Shown here: positions 45,460 to 54,900 of the stretch, piece after piece | Layout of the letters: each line of letters starts with the position of its first letter | Position numbering within the stretch: position 1 is the first letter of the stretch | The notes under the pieces: model-generated | Told to the model about the DNA's origin: nothing | The model's database searches: none | The model's input: the letters and a program-made list of their open reading frames with translations, nothing else | Translations under genes and position numbers: made by a program | Assembly (NCBI GenBank): GCA_002388665.1 | Contig: DGMY01000088.1 | Span: forward strand, 33,039-97,038 | DNA: 64,000 bases | Direction: 5' to 3' | DNA from: Opitutia bacterium UBA4506 | GTDB taxonomy: Bacteria > Verrucomicrobiota > Verrucomicrobiia > Opitutales > Puniceicoccaceae

Positions 45460-48231
45460 TTACTTCAACGCAGCCTGTGCCGCGGCCAGTCGGGCGACTG
45501 GGACGCGTGGTGGCGAGCAGCTGACGTAGTCGAGGCCAACCCCGTGGAAGAACTCGATGGAAGCGGGATCGCCGCCGTGCTCTCCGCAGATGCCGAGTTT
45601 CAGGTCCTTCTTCGTGGAGCGACCGTTTTTCACGCCTAGCTCAACCAGTTTGCCAACGCCCTTGACGTCGATCGAGGCAAACGGGTTCTGCGGGAGGATG
45701 TCGAGATCCTTGTATTTTCCGAGGAACGAACCCGCGTCGTCACGGCTCATTCCGAGGCCGGTCTGGGTCAGGTCGTTGGTACCGAAGCTAAAGAACTCAG
45801 CGCTTTCGGCGATCTCATCGGCGGTGACGGCACCCCGTGGTACTTCGATCATCGTTCCGACGAGGTACTTGAACTTCACGTTCTTCTTTTCCATGACCTC
45901 AGCGGCCACGCGGTGGATGATTTCGGACTGGTTCTTCAACTCATCCGCAAATCCAACCAGAGGAACCATCACTTCAGGTACGACTTTGATTGGCTTCTTC
46001 AGCTTGTAGCAGGCAGCCGCCGCTTCAAAAATCGCCCGAGCTTGCATCTCGGTGATTTCCGGATGGGAGATCCCGAGTCGGCAACCACGGTGGCCGAGCA
46101 TTGGGTTGGCTTCGTGGAGGGCGTGAACTCGTTCGGAAACGACCTCGGCGCTGACGTCCAGTGCATTTGCGAGCTCGCGTTTGGCTGAGTCGTCATGCGG
46201 GAGGAACTCGTGAAGAGGAGGATCGAGCAAGCGAATCGTAACCGGACGTTCGCCCATTGCCTTGAACAGACCTGTGAAGTCGCGACGCTGATACGGCAGA
46301 AGCTTCTTCAGTGCGGAACGGCGTTCATTCTCGTCGCTGGCGAGGATCATTCGACGCATGTGAGTGATGCGATCGCCTTCGAAGAACATATGTTCCGTGC
46401 GGCAAAGGCCGATACCTTCGGCACCGAAAGCTACGGCTGCCTTGGCTTGCTCGGGTGAGTCTGCGTTGGTGCGGACGCCCAGCTTGCGGTACTTGTCGGC
46501 CCAATCCATAACCTGCTTGAAAAGCTGGTAAGTGTAGCTGGATTGTGGCTTCTTCTTTCCGTTGAGAACCTGGTCAACTTCCGAAGGTGCCGTGTCAACG
46601 TGCCCTGCGTAAATCTCACCAGTGGTTCCATCGATGGAGATGTCGTCACCTTCCTTGAGCGAAGTTTTGCCGACGCTCAAAGTACGGCTTCCGTAGTTGA
46701 TGACTACATCGGATGCACCACAGACGCAGACCTTGTTCATCTGGCGGGCGACGAGAGCTGCGTGCGAGCTCACACCACCGCGAGAAGTGAGGATGCCGTC
46801 TGCTGCGATCATGCCGCGCAGGTCTTCTGGAGTGGTTTCCACTCGGCAAAGAATTGCGTGACCACCGGACTTTGCAACGGCTTCGGCCTTATCGGCAGTG
46901 AAGCAGATCTTACCGGAGGCAGCACCTGGACCAGCGGGGAGGCCGGTCGCGAGATTCTTGGCTTTCTTGATCGCCTTCTCGTCGAAAACTGCGACGAGCA
47001 GACTGGAGATCGAGTCGGCAGGAATTTTGGAAAGAGCGACCTTTTTGTTGATCAGGCGTTCTTTGACGAGCTCGACAGCGATACGAACGGCGGCGAGACC
47101 CGTGCGTTTCCCGTTTCGGGTTTGCAGCATGTAGAGTTTCCCTTCTTCGACGGTGAACTCAAAGTCCTGCATATCCTTGAAGTGACGCTCCAAGCGGCGG
47201 CGAACTTTTTCGAGTTCTGCGTGGGCCGCTGGCATCTCGTCCTTCAACTGAGCAATCGGGTTGGGTGTGCGGATACCGGCTACAACATCTTCCCCTTGTG
47301 CATTGATCAGGTACTCACCGTAGAATACCTTTTCGCCGTTGGCAGGGTCACGTGTGAAGGCTACCCCGGTTGCGCAGGTGTCGCCCATGTTTCCAAAGAC
47401 CATGGCCTGGACATTGACGGCGGTACCCCATGCGGCAGGGATGTTGTATTTCTGACGGTAGAGCGTTGCGCGCTCATTCTGCCAGGAGCCAAAGACGGCG
47501 CTAACAGCACCCCATAGCTGGTCGTAGACATCCTGAGGGAAGGCGCTCTTTGTGCGTTCCTTGATCAAAGCCTTGTAGCGCTTGATCAATTCCTTGAGGT
47601 CGTCGGCGCTCAACTGGTTGTCGAGCTCGACGCCCACTTCGCTCTTCAACTCGTCCAAGCATGCGTCGAACGGTTCGTGGTCGTTCTCGTGAAGAGGCTG
47701 GACTCCCATGACCACGTCGCCGTACATACCGATGAAGCGGCGGTAGCAATCGTAGGCAAATGCAGGGTTGCCGGATTCTTCCGCGAGCGCTTCGACGGTC
47801 TTGTCATTGAGACCGAGGTTGAGGATCGTGTCCATCATTCCAGGCATCGATTCACGAGCGCCGGAACGTACAGAAAGAAGCAGAGGCTTTTTGGCTGCGC
47901 CGAACTTCTTACCGAGTTGCTTCTCGATGGAAGAGACGGCTGAGCGAATATCTTTGTCTAGGGTTTTTGGATACTTGCGACCGTTTTCGTAGTAATACGT
48001 GCAGACTTCCGTCGTGATGGTAAAGCCCGGGGGAACGGGGAGCCCGATGCGGGCCATTTCAGCTAGGTTCGCGCCCTTGCCGCCCAGGAGTTCCCGGAGT
48101 TTTGAGTTTCCGTCGGTCTTAGCACCGAATTCGTAGATACTCTTGCTGGGCGTTGCTACGCGGGTCGCGCGCTTTGCCGCTTTACGGGCCCTTTTACGGG
48201 CCACCTTCTTCGTGGCTTTTTTAGCTGGCAT
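45460..48231 (-). CDS. ppdK: Pyruvate, phosphate dikinase with a basic N-terminal tail
   Basis: PPDK interconverts pyruvate, ATP and phosphate with PEP, AMP and pyrophosphate. At 923 residues (start at 48231), it is longer than usual because of an N-terminal 31-residue tail rich in Lys, Arg and Ala (MPAKKATKKVARKRARKAAK). The ATP-grasp domain starts YEFGAKTDGNSKLRELLGGKGANLAEM. The phosphohistidine swivel motif is GILTSRGGVSSHAALVARQM and the PEP-binding C-terminal barrel ends with LKLGICGEHGGDPASIEFF. An upstream in-frame ATG at 48306 adds 25 unlikely residues. In some species a regulatory kinase acts on this His/Thr region; none is visible here. Confidence 0.93.
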   Translation of the reverse strand: MPAKKATKKVARKRARKAAKRATRVATPSKSIYEFGAKTDGNSKLRELLGGKGANLAEMARIGLPVPPGFTITTEVCTYYYENGRKYPKTLDKDIRSAVSSIEKQLGKKFGAAKKPLLLSVRSGARESMPGMMDTILNLGLNDKTVEALAEESGNPAFAYDCYRRFIGMYGDVVMGVQPLHENDHEPFDACLDELKSEVGVELDNQLSADDLKELIKRYKALIKERTKSAFPQDVYDQLWGAVSAVFGSWQNERATLYRQKYNIPAAWGTAVNVQAMVFGNMGDTCATGVAFTRDPANGEKVFYGEYLINAQGEDVVAGIRTPNPIAQLKDEMPAAHAELEKVRRRLERHFKDMQDFEFTVEEGKLYMLQTRNGKRTGLAAVRIAVELVKERLINKKVALSKIPADSISSLLVAVFDEKAIKKAKNLATGLPAGPGAASGKICFTADKAEAVAKSGGHAILCRVETTPEDLRGMIAADGILTSRGGVSSHAALVARQMNKVCVCGASDVVINYGSRTLSVGKTSLKEGDDISIDGTTGEIYAGHVDTAPSEVDQVLNGKKKPQSSYTYQLFKQVMDWADKYRKLGVRTNADSPEQAKAAVAFGAEGIGLCRTEHMFFEGDRITHMRRMILASDENERRSALKKLLPYQRRDFTGLFKAMGERPVTIRLLDPPLHEFLPHDDSAKRELANALDVSAEVVSERVHALHEANPMLGHRGCRLGISHPEITEMQARAIFEAAAACYKLKKPIKVVPEVMVPLVGFADELKNQSEIIHRVAAEVMEKKNVKFKYLVGTMIEVPRGAVTADEIAESAEFFSFGTNDLTQTGLGMSRDDAGSFLGKYKDLDILPQNPFASIDVKGVGKLVELGVKNGRSTKKDLKLGICGEHGGDPASIEFFHGVGLDYVSCSPPRVPVARLAAAQAALK

Positions 48232-48503
48232 ACTGTTGTCTTTTGGTTTTTTTAACGAGGTAATTTCTCCTATGCAGGAAAAGAGTTTAGGAAATAGCTG
48301 TCTCACGTACTGTCAACGGAATAGCGCCAGTAGGGGAGGGCTATTCCGGCTGGAAATGCCGTTGCGGGAGCCGGGGTCTTGTCTGCGGCAAGCTCTGTTT
48401 TGGGATGCGGATTCACTTGGGAACGATCAGCGGGGCGGGAAATGATCACTTTTTTGATTCGCCCCGTAGTCCCTGAAAAGCGGGGCTCCCGTCTTTCGAA
48501 TTC

Positions 48504-49295
48504 ATGAGCTCCCGGGACCGTCAGTTGGATCGATCGTCCGAGGAGTCGTCGCTGTGTGAGCGGGTCTCATTCGAGGCGCCCGCGGACTATTCCCGTGCGA
48601 AGGTCGAAGTGCCGTTGGTGTATCAGCGGAAGAAGGGATTGCGGCGATTGAGGATGGGCTTTGATTATGAGAATCGTCTCATTGTTAGCGTTCCATGGAA
48701 TTGCCCGCAGCGCGAGGCGGAGGAATTTGTGCGGAATCATCGTGGTTGGGTGGAGGAGCAAGCAGCGAGATTGTCTCCCGTGCTGACGCTTCGAGAGCAT
48801 CTTTCACATTGTCCAACGATTGCGATTGGCGGACAGAGTGTCGTTGTGGAGGTGAGGAATGTGGCTTCAGGCCGAAGTCAATGGATCTATGATGAGAAGC
48901 GGGGCGAGGGAATCTTCATGATTCGTGCCCAGAGCGAGGGAGAGGATTTGCCCTTGCGAAAGCTATTTAGAAAAGTTGCGACAATCGCTTTGAGTGACCG
49001 GGTAGGCGAGTTGGCCGCTGTGCATGGGTTCAATCCGGGGCGAGTGACCGTGCGGGACCAGAAAAGCCGATGGGGTTCCTGTTCGCGGAATCGCACGATA
49101 TCGCTGAATTGGCGCCTGTTGCTCTTTTCTCCAGGCGCTCAGGATCATGTCATTCTACACGAATTGGCCCACCTGCGGCATTTGGATCATTCTGCAAATT
49201 TTCACCGGCTTCTGTCTGAGTTGGACCCGAGGAGAGCGGAGTTTGAGGCCGAGTTGAATCGGGACGGTGCCCAGTTGATGAGGGTGGACCGCTAG
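48504..49295 (+). CDS. YgjP-like (DUF45/M48-related) metallopeptidase
   Basis: A 263-residue protein of the YgjP/DUF45 family. The zinc site is H219-E220-x-x-H223 in VILHELAHLRHLDHS, with H229 as the likely third ligand. The preceding segment RVTVRDQKSRWGSCSRNRTI (180-199) is the conserved family core. The N-terminal half, near residues 60-140, forms the beta-rich domain common in this group. The first 30 residues are Ser-rich and not conserved. Members act on small proteins, are sometimes linked to DNA repair or stress, and are not secreted. Confidence 0.88.
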   Translation: MSSRDRQLDRSSEESSLCERVSFEAPADYSRAKVEVPLVYQRKKGLRRLRMGFDYENRLIVSVPWNCPQREAEEFVRNHRGWVEEQAARLSPVLTLREHLSHCPTIAIGGQSVVVEVRNVASGRSQWIYDEKRGEGIFMIRAQSEGEDLPLRKLFRKVATIALSDRVGELAAVHGFNPGRVTVRDQKSRWGSCSRNRTISLNWRLLLFSPGAQDHVILHELAHLRHLDHSANFHRLLSELDPRRAEFEAELNRDGAQLMRVDR

Positions 49296-49373
49296 TGTTC
49301 CCAGGGGACCGCGCGGGAAAACATTTGGGTCTGACTACTTGCCACCCGATGCTTCTGTAGCTAGGTTCGTTCG

Positions 49374-50366
49374 ATGCCGGATAGAAGAGGAATTGCACTC
49401 ATTTACGAGGAGTATGGGAACCCCGATGAGGTGCTCAAGCTCCAAGAATTTGCGTTGCCGGAATTGAGAGATGGAGAGGTCCTGATACGGATGGATGCCG
49501 CTGCTATTCACCCTTCGGATCTGGGGATGATTGGTGGTTCCTACGGGAACTTGCGCGGTCTTCCTGCCATCGGCGGCCGGGAAGGAGTCGGAACAGTCGT
49601 CGAGCTCGGCCCGGGGGTCGGATCCGATTGGGAAGGAAAGCAGGTGAGGTTACCGGGTGAGGGGGGCGCTTGGACCTCGCATGTCGTGTCGAGGGCAGAC
49701 GTTCTGTCGGTAGTTCCCTCTGACATCGCTGCAGAACAAGCGGCCCTCGCGGCAGTAAACCCTCCTACAGCAATTCGTTTGTTGAGAGATTTTGCAGATC
49801 TCCAAGAGGGAGACTGGGTTGTGCAGAACGCCGGTAACTCGGCAGTAGGAATTGCGGTTATACAACTCGCCCGGGCGAGGGGGATAAATACAGCGAGTCT
49901 GGTTCGTCGCGAAGGATTAGTCACCCCGATGAAGGAGTTGGGGGCAGACCTAGTCGTTCTCGATCATCGTGATGCCGTCGGTTCGATTCGTGACGCGACG
50001 GCAGGCGCGCGGGTGCCTCTTGGACTGAACTCGATTGGGGGTACCAGTGTTCTCACTGTTGCGCAGTCTCTGTCAGACGGCGGTACCGTCGTCACGTTTG
50101 GTGGGATGACTGGCGAGAAAGTCCGCTTTCCCACCCGACAACTGATTTTTAATGATATTCGATTTTGCGGGTTCTGGCTGGATCGATGGAACCGAAAGCA
50201 CGGTCGAGTGGAGGCGGAGGCTCTCTTGAATGAGGCCTATGAGGCAATTCGCCAGGGGGTATTGTTTACTAATATTGAAGAGATGTATCCATTGAAAGAT
50301 TACAGGAAAGCATTAGAACATAACGGGTCTGGTCGGATCGGAAAAATTCTTTTCAGCAATGGATGA
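49374..50366 (+). CDS. MECR/Etr-like 2-enoyl thioester reductase (zinc-free MDR)
   Basis: A 330-residue medium-chain dehydrogenase/reductase. It lacks the zinc ligands of alcohol dehydrogenases and has the MECR-type pattern AAIHPSDLGMIGGSYGNLRG, with the candidate catalytic Y57. The nucleotide-binding motif is QNAGNSAVGIAVIQLARARG. Related enzymes reduce trans-2-enoyl-ACP or enoyl-CoA with NADPH in fatty acid synthesis or elongation. Another substrate for a quinone-oxidoreductase-like enzyme is possible. It overlaps recR by 8 bases. Confidence 0.83.
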   Translation: MPDRRGIALIYEEYGNPDEVLKLQEFALPELRDGEVLIRMDAAAIHPSDLGMIGGSYGNLRGLPAIGGREGVGTVVELGPGVGSDWEGKQVRLPGEGGAWTSHVVSRADVLSVVPSDIAAEQAALAAVNPPTAIRLLRDFADLQEGDWVVQNAGNSAVGIAVIQLARARGINTASLVRREGLVTPMKELGADLVVLDHRDAVGSIRDATAGARVPLGLNSIGGTSVLTVAQSLSDGGTVVTFGGMTGEKVRFPTRQLIFNDIRFCGFWLDRWNRKHGRVEAEALLNEAYEAIRQGVLFTNIEEMYPLKDYRKALEHNGSGRIGKILFSNG

Positions 50367-50964
50367 TCCTTTTGACGATTTAGTCGCCTCGCTGAAAACA
50401 CTTCCGGGACTGGGAAGGCGATCGGCTGAGCGGATCGCGCTTCACCTTTTGGTCGGTGATCGTGGACGCATGGAGCAGTTTTCGCAGTCGCTTGAAGTGG
50501 CGGCGAGAGAAATTGATCGGTGCCCCGATTGTGGCAACCTGGCGCGGACCGGACAGCGATGCGTCGTGTGTTCCGACCGCTCTCGCAACCAGCAGTCTTT
50601 GTGTATCGTGGAGAAAATCCAGGACTTGGTTGCGATTGAAGAGGCAGGGGGCTGGAAGGGGCTGTACCACGTTCTACATGGGAAGCTCTCTCCGCTACAG
50701 AACCGCGGCCCGGAGGATGTGAACCTTGGCGGGTTTTCCGAGCGACTGAAGTCTCTGGGGGTGAAGGAGATCGTGTTTGCCTTGTCCAATGACATTGAGG
50801 GTGAGGCGACCTGCCACTACATTGCTGAGGCTCTCCTGCCAGAGGAGTTGGGGATCTCGGCGAGCCGAATTGGTTTTGGGTTGCCGAGTGGGGGAGATGT
50901 TACCTATGCGGATTCCGTCACATTGCGCAGTGCAATGGACGCAAGACGGGAGTTTCAAAGATGA
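50359..50964 (+). CDS. recR: Recombination protein RecR
   Basis: RecR works with RecF and RecO to load RecA at single-strand gaps. The 201-residue protein shows the N-terminal helix-hairpin-helix (LKTLPGLGRRSAERIALHLL), the C4 zinc motif in CPDCGNLARTGQRCVVC, and a Toprim domain (QSLCIVEKIQDLVAIEEAGG, VKEIVFALSNDIEGEAT). The C-terminal Walker-B-like segment RIGFGLPSGGDVTYADSVTL is intact. It overlaps the enoyl reductase gene by 8 bases and the SMUG1 gene by 4. Neither dnaX nor the ybaB homologue that often precedes recR is present here. Confidence 0.96.
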   Translation: MDDPFDDLVASLKTLPGLGRRSAERIALHLLVGDRGRMEQFSQSLEVAAREIDRCPDCGNLARTGQRCVVCSDRSRNQQSLCIVEKIQDLVAIEEAGGWKGLYHVLHGKLSPLQNRGPEDVNLGGFSERLKSLGVKEIVFALSNDIEGEATCHYIAEALLPEELGISASRIGFGLPSGGDVTYADSVTLRSAMDARREFQR

Positions 50965-51668
50965 GTAGAGAATTGATTCAAGCCACGCGGGAGTTGTCGA
51001 AGAATGTCGATGCGCTGCATTTTGCCGAACCTACGGCCTACGTTTATAACCCACTCGAATACGCGTGGAAAGCGCACGAGATCTATTTGGAAAAGTGGGG
51101 GAGCGGTCAGAAAAAGGTTATTTTTCTCGGAATGAATCCGGGGCCCTGGGGGATGGCTCAGGTTGGCGTTCCTTTTGGAGAGGTGTCCATGGTTCGCGAT
51201 TGGCTGGGGATCCAATGTGATATTGGAAAGCCCGAACCGGAGCATCCCAAGCGCCCGATTGAGGGATTTTCCTGTAAGCGATCGGAGGTGAGCGGTCGCC
51301 GGTTCTGGGGGATGTTCAAGGAGCAGTTTGGAACTGCAGATCAGTTCTTCGCAAATCACTTTGTGCTGAATTATTGTCCCTTGGTCTTTATGGAGGAAGG
51401 GGGCCGCAATCGAACGCCAGATAAACTCTCGGCCGAAGAGCGTAAGCCGTTAGACGAAGCCTGTGATCAGTACTTGAAGCGAGCCTTGGAAATTCTTTCT
51501 CCGGAGATTTTGGTCGGGGTGGGTGCTTACGCCGAAAAATGCCTCCTGCGGAATGCGACGAAAGGGAAAGTGATGAGAATTCTTCACCCCAGCCCTGCGA
51601 GCCCAGTTGCCAATCGGGAGTGGCCGGGGGCAGCTGTTCGCAGTTTGGAAGAAGCGGGTGTCTGGTAG
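50961..51668 (+). CDS. SMUG1-type uracil-DNA glycosylase (family 3)
   Basis: A 235-residue protein of the SMUG1 family. The motif LGMNPGPWGMAQVGVPFGEV (56-75), with N59 as the candidate water-positioning residue, is a near match to the vertebrate SMUG1 core. The C-terminal active-site histidine lies in RILHPSPASPVANREW. The insertion motif region WGMFKEQFGTADQFFANHFVLNYCP also agrees. SMUG1 removes uracil and oxidised pyrimidines from single- and double-stranded DNA. It is less frequent in bacteria than family 1 or 4 enzymes. It overlaps recR by 4 bases, joining base excision repair to recombination repair in one transcript. Confidence 0.9.
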   Translation: MSRELIQATRELSKNVDALHFAEPTAYVYNPLEYAWKAHEIYLEKWGSGQKKVIFLGMNPGPWGMAQVGVPFGEVSMVRDWLGIQCDIGKPEPEHPKRPIEGFSCKRSEVSGRRFWGMFKEQFGTADQFFANHFVLNYCPLVFMEEGGRNRTPDKLSAEERKPLDEACDQYLKRALEILSPEILVGVGAYAEKCLLRNATKGKVMRILHPSPASPVANREWPGAAVRSLEEAGVW

Positions 51669-51997
51669 GGCACTGGCAGTGGGCGAGCGCAGCTAGTTTT
51701 TGCGAGAGTCCCCAGCAGATAGGCTGATAGAGAGGTCGACTCTCGCGGCTGATCCGTCGAGATTTCGAGCACTTTGGGGTGGGTGAATCCCTCGATTGGA
51801 TCGTTGCCATTTACGGAAAATTGAACCGATCGCGGCGCGTAAAAATTTCATGACAAAAGAGAGGCTCGACGCTTTTCCTTGACTAAGTCAGGGCATGGGA
51901 GTTCTTTCGTCCCCGTCCTCAAGGACAGTTAGTATCAGTAATATTGCGTATCATCCCCAAAATTGAGCGCAACCCAATCTCAACCCCAGGATTGACC
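51669..51997. other. 329-base region upstream of the beta-helix protein
   Basis: The gap holds an 11-base palindrome TGACTAAGTCA at 51880-51890, a TTGACT hexamer at 51879-51884 without a good -10 partner, and a small hairpin GTCCT/AGGAC before 51930. I see no RNA gene. A TTG at 51944 is in frame with the downstream gene, but the ATG at 51998 fits the signal peptide better. Confidence 0.5.
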
Positions 51998-54900
51998 ATG
52001 ACCTATCGAACTGTGTTTCGTCGCGCGGCAGCAATAAGCTGTACGCTTTTGTTTCCTCTTTTCTCACCGGCGGTAGAAGTGCTGCAAAACCCTGGCTTTG
52101 AATCGGGAACTTCTCATTGGTCTGGAATCTCTCTGGACACGGTTGAGTTTTACTCCGGCGCCCAGTCTGGTCGTTTGAATCAGCAGACCTTCTGGAAAAT
52201 GATTGATCAGGAGGTTGTCTGTGAACCGGGGCAGATCATGTCCTTTGGAGGATATTTTAAGAGTGATAGCATTGCTGCCAGTTCCGGCGGGATGCGCGTA
52301 TCTTTCTATACCTCCGATGATCAGTTCATCTCGACGATCGGCGGGGTTTCCATCTCGGGAACGCAGGACTGGACCTATCTAGAAAAGATAACGACGGTTC
52401 CCAGCTCCGCGGATTATGCGAAGATTCAACTCTATATTGGGCATACCGGCTCCCCGACAGGGAAGATCTATTACGACGATCTGTTTTGCGATTTGTTTTC
52501 TCACCTACCGGTCACGGTGAACTCGAACGGTGGTTTTGAGGATGGATATACGGGTTGGACCAAAGGGCACGCGAGCCTGAGCAGTAATGCCTATGAGGGC
52601 TTGAATGCATCTTCCCATATTCACGGTACATGGTGGAAGCAGTCTTGGTATGAGTTCGATTGTGATCCCTCAAAGCAGTACGCGATCTCGTTTGCCGCGG
52701 CCTCGGACAACGCAACCTCGGATGGATTGGTTCAGATCCGCTACTTTGATGCATCCGACACGCACATTGCTTCGGATCACCTCGCAACACTGACCGGAAC
52801 CAATGCCTATGCTACCTATTTCGCGGACGGTATTTATCCTCCCGCCACGGCTGAGTACGCCCGTTTCTATTATGCGGCTGCGAAGCCCGGTACTGGTACC
52901 TCTTATATTGACGACGTATTGATTACAACGGAAGCCGATGAGTCTGGAATCGTTTCCTCCACATTTATCCCGCAGGATCTGACGAGCTTAACCCCGGACC
53001 CCGGAGCAGAAAGCGGTGTTTCCGACTGGAACGGCGGAGTCGGATTGGAGACCACAGTTGTCGGAGAAGGTGCTCAAGCGATTCGAATTGGAGGGGCAAG
53101 TTTCTTTAAGACTTATGACCATGATTTGATGCCTGTGACCGCCGGAAACTATTACAAGCTATCAGTTTTGGCAGCGATCGAGGATGTATTCGTTTCTCCA
53201 ACACTGACCTTTACATTTGTTGCCGCTGATGGAACGTCCAGTCTCGGAGGAACGAGCACCATCTTAGATATTGAAGGAACAGCTCCATACCGGGAGTTTT
53301 CGAGTCCGTACTACTACGCTCCTCCTGGAGCGACGTATGTGAAGGTTAAGATCTCATTTCCCAAGAATAATTCGGGGGCGAAATTGTACCTCGATGAAGT
53401 CCACCTGCTGGAATCCACAAACCTCCCGGTTCGGCTCGTATCGACCTATGAATCTCTCAGCGTCCATGTAAGTCGTGAAGAGCAAGTCACGGATGAAGTG
53501 GCTCATGTCTTCTATCGCGAAGCTGGAACGACCCAGTGGTACGAAGCGTATGAGCCGGTTTATGATGATGTTCGTGACGAGTACCGCAGCAGTATCGTCG
53601 GCTTGGATGACGCGACTGAATACGAAGTGCAGGTAGTGTTGGAGGCAAACGGAACGCCTTTGGCTGAAGCGGGCGAAACGATTGAAACCTGGGATTCCTC
53701 TCCCACGATCGCTCAGACCATCTCGGTCGCGAGCCTCTACTCCGGTGGACGCCTTTTGATTGAAGATATGCACGGAGCTCCAGATGGCTGGATAAAGATT
53801 ACCGGAACTGGATCTGGCGATATTGATGGTGGTTATGCCAACGATGTCGCCCTGAAGGTGCTCAACAGTAGTTACATCATCTTCGAAGGCCTGGAAATTG
53901 AAGGAGGTCGCCGGCACGCAGTTGAGGTACAGATGTCGGATCAAATCCGAATCGTGAACTGCGAAATGTCAGGGTGGGCTCGAGAGCCAAACTTCACGAA
54001 GGGTGTGTACTCGTACGAAACCGAATCGGATATGAACGCGGGAACGAATCGCGCGATCAACAAGGATGCAGGTGTACACCTCTACGAGAGCTCACGGGTA
54101 ACGATTGAACGATGCTACATGCACGATCCGAGAACCTCCGCCAATAATTGGGAGGGAAGCAATCACCCTGCAGGGCCCTGTGCGATCTATGTAAACAACA
54201 TTACAGGGACCACCGCCAAGTACATGAAAGGCAATTACGTGGTACGCTACAACGACCTGATCGGTAGCGACGAGATTCGATGGAATGACGTGATTGAAGG
54301 TGAAAACAATAATAGTGATCGAGGGTCGTTCTACCGGGACAGTGATGTCTACGGCAATATGCTCGCCTTCGCGAATGACGACTCCACTGAGATGGATGGC
54401 GGCCAAATGAACACCCGGTTCTTTGGTAACAGAATCGAGAGCTGCTATGTAGGGCTAAGCCTCGCTCCCTGTATTGTTGGACCCTCTTATGTCTTTCAAA
54501 ATCTGATGTTCAATCAGGGAGACGACCGTGGAAGCTGTTTCTCGATAGTTAAGCTGGGAGGAGGGACGAGCTACTCGAAAGGGAAGAGCTTCTTCTTCAA
54601 CAATACGATTCACGGAAGAGGAAACGGCCTGACTGGAGTTGGGTTCGGCAGTGATTCCAACCGTTCGATGTTCCTCGGACAAACGAGGAACAACATTATC
54701 CGAACCACGAATTCGAACTCGAACTACAATCGGACGATTCGCGATGCTGAAGAGAATCCTTGGAACAGCTTCGATTATGACAACCTATCGACTCAGGGTT
54801 GGACCAATGCGAGCACGGAATATTCAGTAGGGCAGGAGCCCAATGGCATCCTCAATGATGCACCTACCTTTGTCGATGTCGCCGTGGGTGACTTCCGGCT

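Noticed and set aside
51879..51907. Sigma-70 promoter with TTGACT before the beta-helix gene
   Set aside because: At 17 bases spacing the -10 position reads TTCTTT, a poor match, so it is not called.
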